Made by a program: the position numbers and the translations under genes. The notes beneath the pieces were generated by a model. That model saw only the letters and a program-made list of their open reading frames with translations, had not been told where the DNA came from and did no database searches. Positions 16,794-26,790 of a stretch of DNA of 64,000 nucleotides are shown piece by piece (the first letter of the stretch is position 1; each line of letters begins with the position of its first letter). The stretch covers positions 659,501 through 723,500 of the forward strand of contig NZ_JAHXDN010000001.1 in the NCBI RefSeq assembly GCF_019375555.1, given 5' to 3'. This DNA is from Roseobacter insulae (GTDB lineage Bacteria > Pseudomonadota > Alphaproteobacteria > Rhodobacterales > Rhodobacteraceae).

Positions 16794-18486
16794 CCAGACA
16801 CAGCAAAGCTATCTGCACGGGGTGTCGGACATGTGTCTTGTGGGGCTGACGGTCGGCCAATTGCTTGAACAAAGTGCCGCCAGATATGCCGATAACGATG
16901 CCCTGATTGTGCCCTATCAGGGCCTGCGCTGGAGCTACGGGGAACTGAACCGTCAGGCTGATGAGATGGCAGCAGGACTTCTGGCGCTTGGCTTCGCGCC
17001 CGGTGACCGCCTGGGGATCTGGGCTCCCAACATGGCCGAATGGGTGGCGCTGCAGTTTGCCACTGCGAAGGCGGGGCTGATCCTTGTGAACATCAACCCG
17101 GCCTACCGGCTGGCCGAACTGGAATATGCGCTCACCCAGACCGGGGTGCGAGGTCTGATCACGGTGCCTACCTTCAAGACAAGCGACTACATCGCGATGC
17201 TGAATGAGCTGATGCCCGAGCTTGCGGGGTCAAAGCCGGGGCAACTCAAAGCCCAAAAGATCCCCAGCCTGCGCTGGATCATCACGCTGGGAGAGACCGC
17301 AACCCCCGGCGCAATAACGCATGAAGAGGTCAGAGCCGGCGCAACCAACGCGACCCGTGTGCAGGTCCAGACACTTGGACTGGCCCTGCAATTCGACGAC
17401 CCGATCAACATCCAGTTCACTTCGGGCACGACAGGGCGGCCCAAGGCGGCGACGCTGACCCACCACAATATCGTCAATAACGCACTGTTTACGGGTCTGC
17501 AGATGAAGCTGAACCATGAGGACCGGATGTGCATCCCGGTGCCGATGTATCACTGCTTTGGCATGGTGCTGGGAACGCTGTGCTGTGTCGCCCATGGCGC
17601 GACGATGGTCTTTGCGTCACCCGGGTTCGACGCGGAATCGACGATGCGGGTTGTCGAGACTGAACGCTGTTCGGCGTTGCACGGTGTCCCGACCATGTTC
17701 ATTGCCGCACTGGATAGCCCGGGCTTTGCGGAGCGCGATCTGACGTCTTTGCGCACGGGTATCATCGCGGGCGCTCCCTGCCCGGCGGAATTGATGAAGC
17801 GCATCATGTCCGAGATGCATATGGATCAGATCACCATTGCCTATGGCATGACGGAGACCGGGCCAGTCAGCACGCAGACCACTGTCGATGATCCGGTCGC
17901 GCGCAGGGTCGAGACGGTGGGACGGGTGCTGCCGCATACCGAGATCAAGATCGTGGACGACAAGGGCCACATCACGCCGCGCGGCACTCCGGGCGAACTG
18001 CTGACCCGCGGTTATTGCGTGATGCCGAAATACTGGAACGATCCCGAAAAAACGGCCAGTGCGATTGACGAGGCCCGCTGGATCGCGAGCGGGGATATCG
18101 CCACAGTGGATGACGAGGGGTATTTTCAGATCGTCGGGCGCATCAAGGACATGCTGATCCGCGGCGGGGAGAACATCTTTCCGCGTGAGATCGAGGATTT
18201 TCTGTACACCCATCCGGCCATTGAGCAGGTGGAGGTGATCGGCGCGCCGGATCAGAAATATGGCGAGGAAGTCTGTGCCTGGATCAGGCTGCGTGAGGGA
18301 CACACTGCGACGGAGGAGGAGATCCGCGCGTTCTGCAAAGGTCAGATCGCCCATTTCAAGATCCCCCGGTACATCAGGTTCGTGGATGAATTTCCGATGA
18401 CGATCACCGGCAAGGTGCAGAAGTTCGTCATGCGCGCGCAAATGGCGCAAGAACTGGAACAGGCAAAGATGGAAGGGACGCAATGA
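16783..18486 (+). CDS. AMP-forming acyl-CoA ligase
   Basis: A 567-residue member of the ANL superfamily (FadD/CaiC-like). The P-loop is FTSGTTGRPKAATLTHHN near residue 210, followed by YGMTETGPVS, SGDIATVDDEGYFQIVGR and the C-terminal lysine in ITGKVQKF. The start is TTG at 16783 inside the end of the aminotransferase gene, with GGAGG six bases before it, giving an 11-base overlap. It probably activates a medium- or branched-chain carboxylic acid to the CoA thioester, feeding the same pool that the adjacent 2-oxoacid dehydrogenase produces. Confidence 0.9.
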   Translation: MEPSQTQQSYLHGVSDMCLVGLTVGQLLEQSAARYADNDALIVPYQGLRWSYGELNRQADEMAAGLLALGFAPGDRLGIWAPNMAEWVALQFATAKAGLILVNINPAYRLAELEYALTQTGVRGLITVPTFKTSDYIAMLNELMPELAGSKPGQLKAQKIPSLRWIITLGETATPGAITHEEVRAGATNATRVQVQTLGLALQFDDPINIQFTSGTTGRPKAATLTHHNIVNNALFTGLQMKLNHEDRMCIPVPMYHCFGMVLGTLCCVAHGATMVFASPGFDAESTMRVVETERCSALHGVPTMFIAALDSPGFAERDLTSLRTGIIAGAPCPAELMKRIMSEMHMDQITIAYGMTETGPVSTQTTVDDPVARRVETVGRVLPHTEIKIVDDKGHITPRGTPGELLTRGYCVMPKYWNDPEKTASAIDEARWIASGDIATVDDEGYFQIVGRIKDMLIRGGENIFPREIEDFLYTHPAIEQVEVIGAPDQKYGEEVCAWIRLREGHTATEEEIRAFCKGQIAHFKIPRYIRFVDEFPMTITGKVQKFVMRAQMAQELEQAKMEGTQ

Positions 18487-19547
18487 CTGGCAGCGCCGCC
18501 CTCTCCCCCTCCGAATGCGGCGTCTTTCTGGATGCCGAGGGCAAGGTGCTGCGGGACCTGCCAGACTTCGCGTTGGATTCAGAAACGCTGGTCGCGCTCT
18601 ATTCCATGATGGTGACAACGCGGGCTTTTGATGCCAAGGCGATTGCACTGCAACGGACCGGACGGCTGGGAACCTATGCCTCCAGCCTCGGGCAGGAAGC
18701 AATCAGCGTGGGTGTTGCCAGCGCACTGTCCGAGGCGGACGTGTTCCTGCCGTCGTTCCGTGAACACGGTGGCCAGCTCTGGCGTGGTGTGACGATGCAA
18801 GAGCTGTTCCTGTACTGGGGGGGTGACGAACGCGGCAATGACTTTGCAGGGCCACGGCACGACTTTCCCATCTGCATTCCCGTGGCGTCTCAGTTTCCCC
18901 ACGCCGCCGGGGTTGCACTTGGCTTGCTGCATCAGGGTGCGGGCGGTGTCGCCGTGGCGATTGGTGGCGATGGCGCTACTTCCAAGGGTGATTTCTATGA
19001 AGCACTGAACGTGATCGGGGCATGGAATTTGCCGGCGGTTTTTGTGATCAGCAACAACCAATGGGCCATTTCCATGCCGCGTGCCGAACAGACACGGGCC
19101 AAAACGCTGGCGCAAAAGGCGGATGCCGTCGGACTACCGGGCGAGGTAGTCGACGGCAATGACGTGATTGCCGTGCGCGACGCCACAAGGCAAGCGCTGG
19201 AACGGGCGCGCGCAGGACAGGGCGGAACGCTCATTGAATGCCTGAGCTACCGTTTGAGCGATCACACCACGGCTGATGACGCCAGCCGGTACCGCGATGA
19301 CGCCGAGGTCAGTCGCCACTGGAAGGCCGAGCCTCTGGTGCGGCTGCGGGCGCATCTGGTGGCCGCACACGGATGGTCCAAGGAAGACGAGGAAAGCCTG
19401 CTGCGCGAGAGCCGGTCGGAGACGGAGACCGCGGCGGAGCGGTATCTCGCCACGCCCCCGCAGCCCGCGCGCGCGATGTTCGAGCACCTTTACGCCACGG
19501 CCCCGCCCGAGATCGCGGCACTTGCGCAGGAGATGGGCGATGACTGA
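18483..19547 (+). CDS. 2-oxoacid dehydrogenase E1 component, alpha subunit
   Basis: A 354-residue thiamine-diphosphate enzyme subunit of the PDH/BCKDH E1alpha family. The TPP-Mg motif GDGATSKGDFYEALNVIG ends with the NN of VISNNQWAI; the active-site part RLGTYASSLGQEA and SFREHGGQLWRG are also typical. It overlaps the ligase by ATGA and the beta subunit by 8 bases. Together with E1beta and E2 it should decarboxylate a 2-oxo acid; the neighbouring amino-acid dehydrogenase favours branched-chain substrates over pyruvate. Confidence 0.92.
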   Translation: MTGSAALSPSECGVFLDAEGKVLRDLPDFALDSETLVALYSMMVTTRAFDAKAIALQRTGRLGTYASSLGQEAISVGVASALSEADVFLPSFREHGGQLWRGVTMQELFLYWGGDERGNDFAGPRHDFPICIPVASQFPHAAGVALGLLHQGAGGVAVAIGGDGATSKGDFYEALNVIGAWNLPAVFVISNNQWAISMPRAEQTRAKTLAQKADAVGLPGEVVDGNDVIAVRDATRQALERARAGQGGTLIECLSYRLSDHTTADDASRYRDDAEVSRHWKAEPLVRLRAHLVAAHGWSKEDEESLLRESRSETETAAERYLATPPQPARAMFEHLYATAPPEIAALAQEMGDD

Positions 19548-20520
19548 TCTGACAATGATCGACGCGATCCGCAGGGCGTTGTCCCGCGCGCTGGAGGAGG
19601 ATCCGGATGTCATCCTTTTTGGCGAAGATATCGGTATTGATGGCGGTGTTTTCCGGGCAACAGATGGGCTGATGCAACGTTTCGGGGCTGCGCGGGTGCG
19701 GGATACGCCGCTGGCGGAAACGGTGATCGCGGGCATGGCCATCGGGGCCGCCGCGCAAGGCCTGAGGCCCGTGGCAGAGATACAGTTCATGGGTTTTCTG
19801 TATTCTGCGATCGACCAGTTGGCCAACCACGCCGCACGGCTGCGCAACCGGACGCGCGGTCGTCTGACCTGCCCGATGGTGCTGCGCGCGCCCTACGGCG
19901 GCGGCGTCAGGGCGCCTGAACATCATTCCGAAAGCATGGAGGCGATGCTGGCGCATATTCCGGGCCTGCGGGTCGTTGTGCCCAGTTCTCCGGCGCGGGC
20001 CTACGGTTTACTGCTCACCGCGATCCGCGACCCTGATCCGGTGGTCTTTCTTGAGCCCAAGCGCCTGTATCGTGCGCTGAAAGAGCCAGTATCCGAAGAT
20101 GCAGATGCATTGCCTGTTGATAAGGCACATCTGGTGCACGAGGGCCGCGATCTTACGATCATCGCCTGGGGCGCGATGCTTGCGGACGCACGCACGGCCG
20201 CTGAAACTCTAACAGGTCGCGGGGTGTCGCCTGAGCTGATCGACCTGTCGTCACTCAAGCCGATTGACCGGCAAACCATTCGTGCGTCGGTGCGGAAAAC
20301 CGGGCGATGCGTCATCGTGCACGAGGCCCCGCTGACGGCCGGTCTGGGGGCCGAGATCGCGGCCGATCTGGCCGAACACTGTCTGACCAGCCTGCTTGCC
20401 CCGGTGATCCGGGTGACCGGCTATGATACGGTCATGCCCTATGCCCGGCTCGAAGACCGCTACATGCCGGATGCGGCACGCATCGTGGCGGCTGTCCAAC
20501 AGGTAATGGAGTTCGCATGA
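19540..20520 (+). CDS. 2-oxoacid dehydrogenase E1 component, beta subunit
   Basis: A 326-residue E1beta subunit beginning MTDLTMIDAIRRALSRALEE; a longer upstream frame is a reading of the alpha-subunit region and was discarded. FGEDIGIDGGVFRAT, DTPLAETVIAGMAIGAA and the GGGVRAPEHHSES loop with the active-site histidine are standard for this family. It overlaps alpha by ATGACTGA and E2 by ATGA. The complex with alpha binds TPP at the subunit interface and transfers the acyl group to the lipoyl arm of E2. Confidence 0.93.
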   Translation: MTDLTMIDAIRRALSRALEEDPDVILFGEDIGIDGGVFRATDGLMQRFGAARVRDTPLAETVIAGMAIGAAAQGLRPVAEIQFMGFLYSAIDQLANHAARLRNRTRGRLTCPMVLRAPYGGGVRAPEHHSESMEAMLAHIPGLRVVVPSSPARAYGLLLTAIRDPDPVVFLEPKRLYRALKEPVSEDADALPVDKAHLVHEGRDLTIIAWGAMLADARTAAETLTGRGVSPELIDLSSLKPIDRQTIRASVRKTGRCVIVHEAPLTAGLGAEIAADLAEHCLTSLLAPVIRVTGYDTVMPYARLEDRYMPDAARIVAAVQQVMEFA

Positions 20521-21623
20521 CTGTATTCACGCTGCCCGATCTTGGTGAAGGTCTGCAGGAGGCCGAAATCGTCGCCTGGCATGTATCGCAGGGGGACCAT
20601 GTGATGACGGATCAGCCGCTCCTGTCAGTTGAAACCGACAAGGCGGTAGTGGAGGTACCATCGCCCAATTCCGGAACGGTCAAGCAGATCATCGCGCAGG
20701 AGGGTGAGGTGATCGCCATCGGCGCGCCGCTCATTGATATCGTCACGGGCACGGCAGACGACAAAGGGGCCATCGTTGGCGAATTGGCGCAGCACACCCT
20801 GACGGCAAGCACCGCAAACAAACCTGATGCAGGCGGCACGGCCCCCGCGCCGTCCACGGCAAAGGCTACGCCTGCGGTTCGGCAGTTGGCGCGGGAAAAA
20901 GGGATTGATCTTGCCTCGGTGACGGGCAGCGGACCGCGCGGCACCATCCTGTCAAGCGATATACTTGCCGCGGAAACCGGTTCCGGGTCAGGCCAACCCC
21001 TGCGCGGTGTGCGCCGGTCCATGGCGCTGGCAATGGCGCGGTCGCGGGACAGTGTTGTGCCCGCAACGGTCACTGATCGCGCCGATATCCACTCGTGGTC
21101 CGCAAATGAGGATCCGACCTTGCGGCTGGTACAGGCGCTGGCAGTGGCATGTCGGGCGGAACCCGCATTGAACGCCTGGTTTGACGGCCAGGAACGCCAA
21201 GTGCACACGCATGTTGACCTTGCCATCGCCGTGGACACACCCGGGGGCCTGTTTACGCCCGTGCTGCGCGCGGTTCACACCCGCAGCAATCTTTCGACGC
21301 GCATTGCCGACTTGAAAGCAGCCGTTGCGGCGCGGACCATTGCCCCTGAGGCATTGCGCGGCGCAACGATAACCCTGTCGAATTTCGGCATGTTGGGCGG
21401 TGCCTTCGCGCAATTGGTTGTGACGCCGCCGCAAGTGGCCATCCTCGGCGCCGGGCGAATTGAAGAGGCTTGTGTCGCTCAGGATGGGCAAACGGTGGTA
21501 CGACGCGTGCTGCCTTTGTCACTGACCTTCGATCACCGCGTGGTGACCGGCGCGGAAGCGGCACGCTTTCTTTGCGCCGCCCGGACTGATCTGGAACGGC
21601 CTTCACAGGCGGCAAGGGACTAG
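20517..21623 (+). CDS. 2-oxoacid dehydrogenase E2 (dihydrolipoamide acyltransferase)
   Basis: A 368-residue E2 subunit: one lipoyl domain (lysine 42 in SVETDKAVVEVPSP), an Ala/Pro-rich linker, a peripheral-subunit-binding domain at about 118-152 (VRQLAREKGIDLASVTGSGP), and a compact catalytic domain. The active-site motif, normally HxxxDG, reads H340-RVV-T344-G345, so the usual Asp is Thr. Some E2 enzymes carry Asn here, so the change need not kill activity, but it is worth noting. No E3 gene is present in this operon; the complex must share a lipoamide dehydrogenase made elsewhere. Confidence 0.92.
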   Translation: MTVFTLPDLGEGLQEAEIVAWHVSQGDHVMTDQPLLSVETDKAVVEVPSPNSGTVKQIIAQEGEVIAIGAPLIDIVTGTADDKGAIVGELAQHTLTASTANKPDAGGTAPAPSTAKATPAVRQLAREKGIDLASVTGSGPRGTILSSDILAAETGSGSGQPLRGVRRSMALAMARSRDSVVPATVTDRADIHSWSANEDPTLRLVQALAVACRAEPALNAWFDGQERQVHTHVDLAIAVDTPGGLFTPVLRAVHTRSNLSTRIADLKAAVAARTIAPEALRGATITLSNFGMLGGAFAQLVVTPPQVAILGAGRIEEACVAQDGQTVVRRVLPLSLTFDHRVVTGAEAARFLCAARTDLERPSQAARD

Positions 21624-21626
21624 ATC

Positions 21627-22733
21627 ATGCGGTCGATTTTTGAGTTGGTAGATGACATCGGGCCAGAGAAGATCATCCATGTCAGCAACCACGGTGCCGG
21701 GCTGAAGGCCATTGTCGTCATCGACAACATCGCAATGGGTCCCGCCGTGGGCGGCGTGCGCATGGCACCTGACGCCGACCTGATGGAATGCATCCGGCTT
21801 GCGCGGGCGATGAGCCTGAAAAACGCAGCTGCCGGATTGCCGCATGGCGGCGGCAAATCCGTGATCATTGCCGACCCGTCGATGCCGGTGCGCGGCAAAG
21901 AGAGCCTGATCCGTGCCTTCGCTCAGGCGATCGGCGAGATCACCGACTACATTCCTGGCCCCGATATGGGCACGGATGAAACCTGCATGGCGTGGCTGCG
22001 GGATGAAACAGGCCGCGCCGTCGGTTTGCCGCGTGCCATCGGCGGCATTCCACTGGATGAGATCGGTGCCACGGGTCACGGCGTTGCGGTGGCGGCCAAA
22101 GCGGCGCAGGCCTTTGGCGGCGTCGCCCTCGAGGGCGCACGGGTGGCGATACAGGGATACGGCGCGGTGGGCAGGCATGCCGCGCATTTTCTTGCCAAGG
22201 AAGGCGCGCAAATCGTGGCGGTTGCCGACCGTCATGGGGCTGCCTTCCGTGCGAAGGGGTTTGATCTCGCCCGTCTCGACGCTCTGAAGGCCGACGGGCA
22301 CGCGGTAACGGAGTATTCCGGTGCCACTGGTGTCGAGAGGGATGCGATCATCACTGCAGATTGTGATATTCTGGTTCCGGCTGCCCGGCCGGACGTGATC
22401 AACATCTCTAATGCCGCGGCGATCAGGGCGAAACTGATCGTTGAGGGCGCCAACATTCCGGCGACGGTTGAGGCAGAACGGGCATTGCACAAGCACGGTG
22501 TGCTGGTCATTCCGGATGTCATTGCAAATGCGGGTGGCGTTATCTGTGCCGCGGTGGAATATCGCGGCGGGACTGAGCAACAGGCGATGACGACAATCAC
22601 CGAAAAGATCCGGGAGAATACACGGGAAGTGCTGCATATCGTGAAAGAGAGAGGGGTGTCTCCCCGTGATGCCGCCGGAAAACTGGCTGAAACGCGCCTC
22701 AACGAGGCAATGGCGTTTCGACGCATGTTCTGA
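21627..22733 (+). CDS. Leucine/valine/phenylalanine dehydrogenase family protein
   Basis: A 368-residue Glu/Leu/Phe/Val dehydrogenase. The catalytic lysine lies in GLPHGGGKSVI, the second essential residue in PGPDMGTDETCMAWL, and the NAD site is GYGAVGRHAAHFLA. It starts three bases after the E2 stop. The reaction is oxidative deamination of a branched-chain or aromatic amino acid to the 2-oxo acid with NAD+, giving the direct substrate for the E1-E2 complex. With the aminotransferase, this operon holds two ways to remove the amino group. Confidence 0.92.
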   Translation: MRSIFELVDDIGPEKIIHVSNHGAGLKAIVVIDNIAMGPAVGGVRMAPDADLMECIRLARAMSLKNAAAGLPHGGGKSVIIADPSMPVRGKESLIRAFAQAIGEITDYIPGPDMGTDETCMAWLRDETGRAVGLPRAIGGIPLDEIGATGHGVAVAAKAAQAFGGVALEGARVAIQGYGAVGRHAAHFLAKEGAQIVAVADRHGAAFRAKGFDLARLDALKADGHAVTEYSGATGVERDAIITADCDILVPAARPDVINISNAAAIRAKLIVEGANIPATVEAERALHKHGVLVIPDVIANAGGVICAAVEYRGGTEQQAMTTITEKIRENTREVLHIVKERGVSPRDAAGKLAETRLNEAMAFRRMF

Positions 22734-22735
22734 GG

Positions 22736-24145
22736 ATGCGGTTACGCCAATCGAACATGGTGATCGGGCTTGGCGCGGTCTTTCTACTGGCGCCCTTGAT
22801 CCTGCAAGCACCCCAGGGCGTGTCCGAGGAAGGCTGGCGGGCCTTGGGCCTCTTGCTTGCCATGGCGCTTTTATGGCTGAGTGGCGCTTTACCGCTGGCG
22901 GTCACAGCCCTGTTACCGCTTGCCATAGCCCCACTGCTTGGCATCTCGCCAATGGCCACCGTGGCCGCTTACTACAGCCACCCACTGATCATTCTGTTTC
23001 TTGGCGGCTTCCTTCTGGCGAAAGCGATTGAACGATGGGGGCTGCACCGGCGGCTGGCACTTACGCTACTTGGCTATGCCGGGCAAAGCCCTGGACGAAT
23101 ACTCGCCGCAATGATGGCGACAACGGCGTTTCTGAGCCTTTGGGTCAACAACACGTCTTCCGCCATGGTCCTGGCTCCGGTTGCCGGGGCCATCGCTGCA
23201 TCGCAGCCGGAACATCCGAAATTCGGCGCGGCCTTGATGCTTGGTGTTGCCTTTGCCGCAACGATTGGCGGCATGGGTTCGCTGATCGGCACGCCGCCCA
23301 ATGCGGTTTTTGCCGCCCATATGAGCGCCACCTACGGGATTGAAATTGGCTTCGCGCAATGGGCGATGGTTGGGCTGCCTACCTCACTCATCCTGCTGAC
23401 CGTGACCTGGGTCGTATTGGCGCGTGTGTCGCCCGGCACTCCGACGGCAGAGCTGACGATGTCTTTCGATCAGGACATCGGGGCGATGACCTCAGCCGAA
23501 CGACGGGTTGCAACCGTTGCGGTGCTGACCGCCATGGCATGGATCACCCGCCCTCTGCTTGAAATGGTCGTGCCTTGGGTGTCGCTGACAGACGCCGGGA
23601 TCGCCATGGTCGCGGCTGTCAGCCTGTTTCTCATTCCTGCCGGAGACCGTGACAAACTACTCGATTGGGATACCGCAAAGACATTGCGATGGGATGTGCT
23701 CATTCTGATCGGAGGTGGCCTCGCCCTCGCCGGGCTTGTCGAGCGCACCGGTCTCGCCGCGTGGCTCGGCGGACAAACTCCGGCGCTGCACTATCTGCCC
23801 ACCCTGGCGTTGATCTTTCTGGTCGCCGCGCTGATCGTCTACGTGGGTGAGCTCGCGAGCAATACTGCGATGGCAGCGCTCTTTCTGCCCATCGCCAGCG
23901 CGTCGGCTGTCGCGCTTGAGATCGACCCGGTCACCTTCATTCTGCCCGTTGCGCTTGCGGCTTCCGTAGGTTTCATGCTGCCGGTCGCAACGCCCCCCAA
24001 TGCGATTGTCTTCAGCTACCCATCCGTTACCCGCACGAACATGCTGCGCGCGGGCGCCCTTCTTGATGTCGCCGGCATCGTGGTGGCTGTGGCCATGGGT
24101 GTGCTCCTTGGTCCTTTGGTATTCGGAGAGGTTTCGCCGCCATAG
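22736..24145 (+). CDS. SLC13/DASS-family anion carrier
   Basis: A 469-residue membrane protein with about eleven to twelve hydrophobic segments. Pairs of family motifs are visible: LWVNNTSSAMVLAPVAGAI with GSLIGTPPNAVFAAHM in the first repeat, and GELASNTAMAALFLPIAS with PVATPPNAIVFSY in the second. It begins two bases after the amino-acid dehydrogenase stop and is probably the last gene of that operon. Likely substrates are di- or monocarboxylates such as oxo acids, taken up with sodium. It lacks the RCK_C domains found in the SLC13 carrier at 11418-13193. Confidence 0.88.
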   Translation: MRLRQSNMVIGLGAVFLLAPLILQAPQGVSEEGWRALGLLLAMALLWLSGALPLAVTALLPLAIAPLLGISPMATVAAYYSHPLIILFLGGFLLAKAIERWGLHRRLALTLLGYAGQSPGRILAAMMATTAFLSLWVNNTSSAMVLAPVAGAIAASQPEHPKFGAALMLGVAFAATIGGMGSLIGTPPNAVFAAHMSATYGIEIGFAQWAMVGLPTSLILLTVTWVVLARVSPGTPTAELTMSFDQDIGAMTSAERRVATVAVLTAMAWITRPLLEMVVPWVSLTDAGIAMVAAVSLFLIPAGDRDKLLDWDTAKTLRWDVLILIGGGLALAGLVERTGLAAWLGGQTPALHYLPTLALIFLVAALIVYVGELASNTAMAALFLPIASASAVALEIDPVTFILPVALAASVGFMLPVATPPNAIVFSYPSVTRTNMLRAGALLDVAGIVVAVAMGVLLGPLVFGEVSPP

Positions 24146-24337
24146 CTCATGAACGGTACCGGATTCAGTGATGGTCAACACGCGCTCTGTCGTATCTCTG
24201 CTGATGCCGCTGGCCGCCTATACGGTGTGATGATCTCAAAAAGGAGCCAGTTCGCGTCAAATTGGCACCGACAGGTTGGGAAACGCTGCGCTCCTGAAAG
24301 TGGCTTTCTGCCAAGGTCGGCTAGGCGGACTCCTCCA

Positions 24338-24351
24338 TTGACTTTCATCAA
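24338..24351. promoter_or_regulatory. Fnr/Dnr-type box upstream of nfeD-slipin operon
   Basis: TTGACTTTCATCAA matches TTGA-N6-TCAA. It lies in the 283-base gap after the SLC13 carrier, with its centre about 84 bases ahead of the nfeD ATG at 24429. Confidence 0.55.
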
Positions 24352-24428
24352 GGCTCAACGCGCGAAATCCGCGACAGTGGTCCCGGGTGCGACACCACAA
24401 GACAAGAATTCCAGTTTTGAGGACCGCA

Positions 24429-25913
24429 ATGGCACGGAGAACGGCACGGTATTCGGCGATGATCCGCATGGCTGCGGTGCTTGCGCTGATCATGGGCGGG
24501 CTGATGGCGGGTCACGCACAGCTGCCCGCACGCCAACAGGCGATCGTTGCCGATCTTAACGGCGCGATCGGGCCAGCGGCAGCGCGGCACGTATCCGACG
24601 CGGTTGGTATCGCGCGCGAACGCTCGGCTGAGGTGCTCATCCTGCGCATCAATACGCCCGGTGGGCTGGCAACCAGCATGCGCGACATAATTACCGAAAT
24701 CCTGGCATCCCCCGTGCCCGTGGTGGGCTTCGTTGCGCCTTCGGGCAGCCATGCTGCAAGTGCCGGTCTCTATGTGCTTTACGCGTGTCACGTCGCGGCA
24801 ATGGCACCGGGCACCAACACCGGGTCGGCGACGCCCGTGCAAATCGGTGGCCTGCCCATCCCCATACCGCAGAGACCGCAGGACGAGGGCGAGGCCGAAG
24901 AACCGGGCGGACAAACCGAAGAGAGGTTGACCGAAGAGAGGTTGACCGAAGAGGGGCCGGACGAAGAGAGCGAGGTCACGAGGCGTCAGCCGGCACAACC
25001 CGACGATCCCATGGCGGCGAAGGTCGTGAATGATGCGGTGGCCTATATCCGCAGCCTCGCTCAATTGCGTGGACGCAACGCGGATTGGGCGGAAACCGCC
25101 GTGCGCGAGGCCGCGAGTTTGCCTGCGCAAGATGCCTTGCAGGCAAACGTCATTGATCTCATCGCGGGTGATGTCGACGACCTGCTTGCCCAGCTTGATG
25201 GGCGAAGGGTTATGGCCGGCGGGATCGCGCGGCAGCTTTCGACAGGGGCGCTGGTGATCGAGCGGGTCGATCCAAGCGTTGTCACGCAACTCCTGCAACT
25301 GCTTTCGAACCCGAATGTCGCGTTGCTGCTGATGGTTGTGGGGGTCTATGGGCTGATCTTCGAATTTTCCAACCCCGGCGTCGGACCGGGGATCATCGGT
25401 GCGATCTGTCTGGTGCTTGGTCTTTACGCGATAAATCAGCTTCCCGTGAATTACGCGGGTCTTGCGCTCATGCTGCTGGGTGTCGCCCTTATGGTTGCCG
25501 AGGCCGTGACACCCACTTTCGGCGTTCTTGGTGTGGGCGGCATCGGCGCATTCTCAATTGGCGCTGCCATTCTGATCGATACCGATGTGCCGGAATATCA
25601 AGTGTCCTGGTCAACGATCATGATCACCGCCGTACTCAGCTTCGCGATCCTCAGTCTCTTGTTCGGCTACGTCTGGCGCACCTTCCGCAAACCGGTCCGG
25701 ACGGGTGCCGCAGCCCTGCGCGGCGCGTCGGCAGAGGTGATAGACTGGACGAACGGTACCGGCCACGTCTGGGCGCAGGGCGAACGCTGGGAGGCTGTCG
25801 GACCCCGCAGTCTCAAGCCCGGCGACCGCATCCATGTCGTCGGATTGAAGGGCCTGAGCCTGCAAATCAAGAAAACACCCCGTGACGACGCCAAAGATGG
25901 AGAAGACCGATGA
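24429..25913 (+). CDS. nfeD: NfeD-type membrane serine protease (ClpP class)
   Basis: A 494-residue long-form NfeD. A signal or membrane anchor ([18 protein letters not shown]) is followed by a ClpP-like protease domain with nucleophile Ser111 in HAASAGLYV and probable general base Lys198 in [16 protein letters not shown], then four to five membrane helices and a C-terminal OB-fold. The Ser-Lys spacing is about 87 residues where about 40 is usual, because an acidic insert of roughly 45 residues with TEERL repeats interrupts the domain. GAGG lies six bases before this ATG; the frame extension to 24387 lacks one. It overlaps the slipin gene by ATGA, the common NfeD-stomatin pairing in which the protease is thought to cut the slipin C-terminus. 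Confidence 0.92.
   Translation: MARRTARYSAMIRMAAVLALIMGGLMAGHAQLPARQQAIVADLNGAIGPAAARHVSDAVGIARERSAEVLILRINTPGGLATSMRDIITEILASPVPVVGFVAPSGSHAASAGLYVLYACHVAAMAPGTNTGSATPVQIGGLPIPIPQRPQDEGEAEEPGGQTEERLTEERLTEEGPDEESEVTRRQPAQPDDPMAAKVVNDAVAYIRSLAQLRGRNADWAETAVREAASLPAQDALQANVIDLIAGDVDDLLAQLDGRRVMAGGIARQLSTGALVIERVDPSVVTQLLQLLSNPNVALLLMVVGVYGLIFEFSNPGVGPGIIGAICLVLGLYAINQLPVNYAGLALMLLGVALMVAEAVTPTFGVLGVGGIGAFSIGAAILIDTDVPEYQVSWSTIMITAVLSFAILSLLFGYVWRTFRKPVRTGAAALRGASAEVIDWTNGTGHVWAQGERWEAVGPRSLKPGDRIHVVGLKGLSLQIKKTPRDDAKDGEDR
24915..24953 (+). repeat. 15-bp tandem repeat within nfeD
   Basis: ACCGAAGAGAGGTTG occurs twice in direct succession (24915-24929, 24930-24944), followed by nine bases of a third copy. 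It encodes TEERL repeats in the acidic insert and keeps the reading frame, so copy number could vary between strains without breaking the gene. Confidence 0.8.
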
Positions 25914-26701
25914 CACCACCTGTATTCGACCTTGCCGCCTATGGGCTTTTGTTCCTCGTCGTTGCGGGCTTCCTCGCATCGGCGATCAGGATCTTGCGCG
26001 AGTACGAACGTGGCGTGCTCTTTACCCTTGGAAGGTTCACCAAGGTTTCGGGCCCGGGGCTGATCATCGTCATCCCGGTAATCCAGCAAATCGTCCGCAC
26101 CGATCTGCGGACCTTCGTCGAGGACGTGCCGAGCCAGGACGTGATTTCGCGCGACAACGTGTCGGTGAAGGTCAACGCCGTCATCTATTTTCGAATTGTG
26201 GACCCCGAGCGCGCTATCATCGCGGTCGCAAATTACCGCGAGGCGACGAGCCAGCTGGCGCAGACCACGCTGCGCTCGGTCCTGGGCAAACATGAGCTGG
26301 ACGAGATGCTGGCAGAGCGGGACCAGTTGAATGTCGACATTCAGGAAATACTCGACAAGCAGACTGATCCGTGGGGCATCAAGGTCGCCAACGTGGAGAT
26401 CAAGCACGTGGATATCGACGAGAGCATGGTGCGGGCGATCGCCCGGCAAGCCGAGGCGGAACGGCAGCGCCGTGCCAAGATCATCAATGCGGAGGGAGAA
26501 CGGCAGGCAGCGGAGAAACTGGTGGAAGCCGGAGAGATCCTCGCAAGCGAGCCGAATTCGATGCAGCTAAGGTATCTCGAAGCGTTGCATGACATCGCCG
26601 GTACGAACACGTCGACCGTGGTTTTCCCTGTCCCGATGGACCTGTTGCAAGGGTTGGTGCCCCGGAAGCCTTCGAGGCATATCGCTGACGAGCCCTCATA
26701 G
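25910..26701 (+). CDS. Slipin (stomatin/SPFH-family membrane protein)
   Basis: A 263-residue SPFH protein. One N-terminal membrane segment ([17 protein letters not shown]) is followed by [16 protein letters not shown], the family signature, and the band-7 domain including [16 protein letters not shown] and [21 protein letters not shown]. The C-terminal part is helical and rich in Glu, Gln and Arg. Slipins oligomerise on the inner face of the membrane and organise microdomains. Its start overlaps the nfeD stop, indicating a functional pair. Confidence 0.94.
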   Translation: MTPPVFDLAAYGLLFLVVAGFLASAIRILREYERGVLFTLGRFTKVSGPGLIIVIPVIQQIVRTDLRTFVEDVPSQDVISRDNVSVKVNAVIYFRIVDPERAIIAVANYREATSQLAQTTLRSVLGKHELDEMLAERDQLNVDIQEILDKQTDPWGIKVANVEIKHVDIDESMVRAIARQAEAERQRRAKIINAEGERQAAEKLVEAGEILASEPNSMQLRYLEALHDIAGTNTSTVVFPVPMDLLQGLVPRKPSRHIADEPS

Positions 26702-26790
26702 GTTCCGGACGTGCATCCACAGTGCGGAATGCGCCAGCCGCACACCGAGGTGCGAAGACCAGCTTTGTAACGCGTGGGCAAGGAGGCAGA

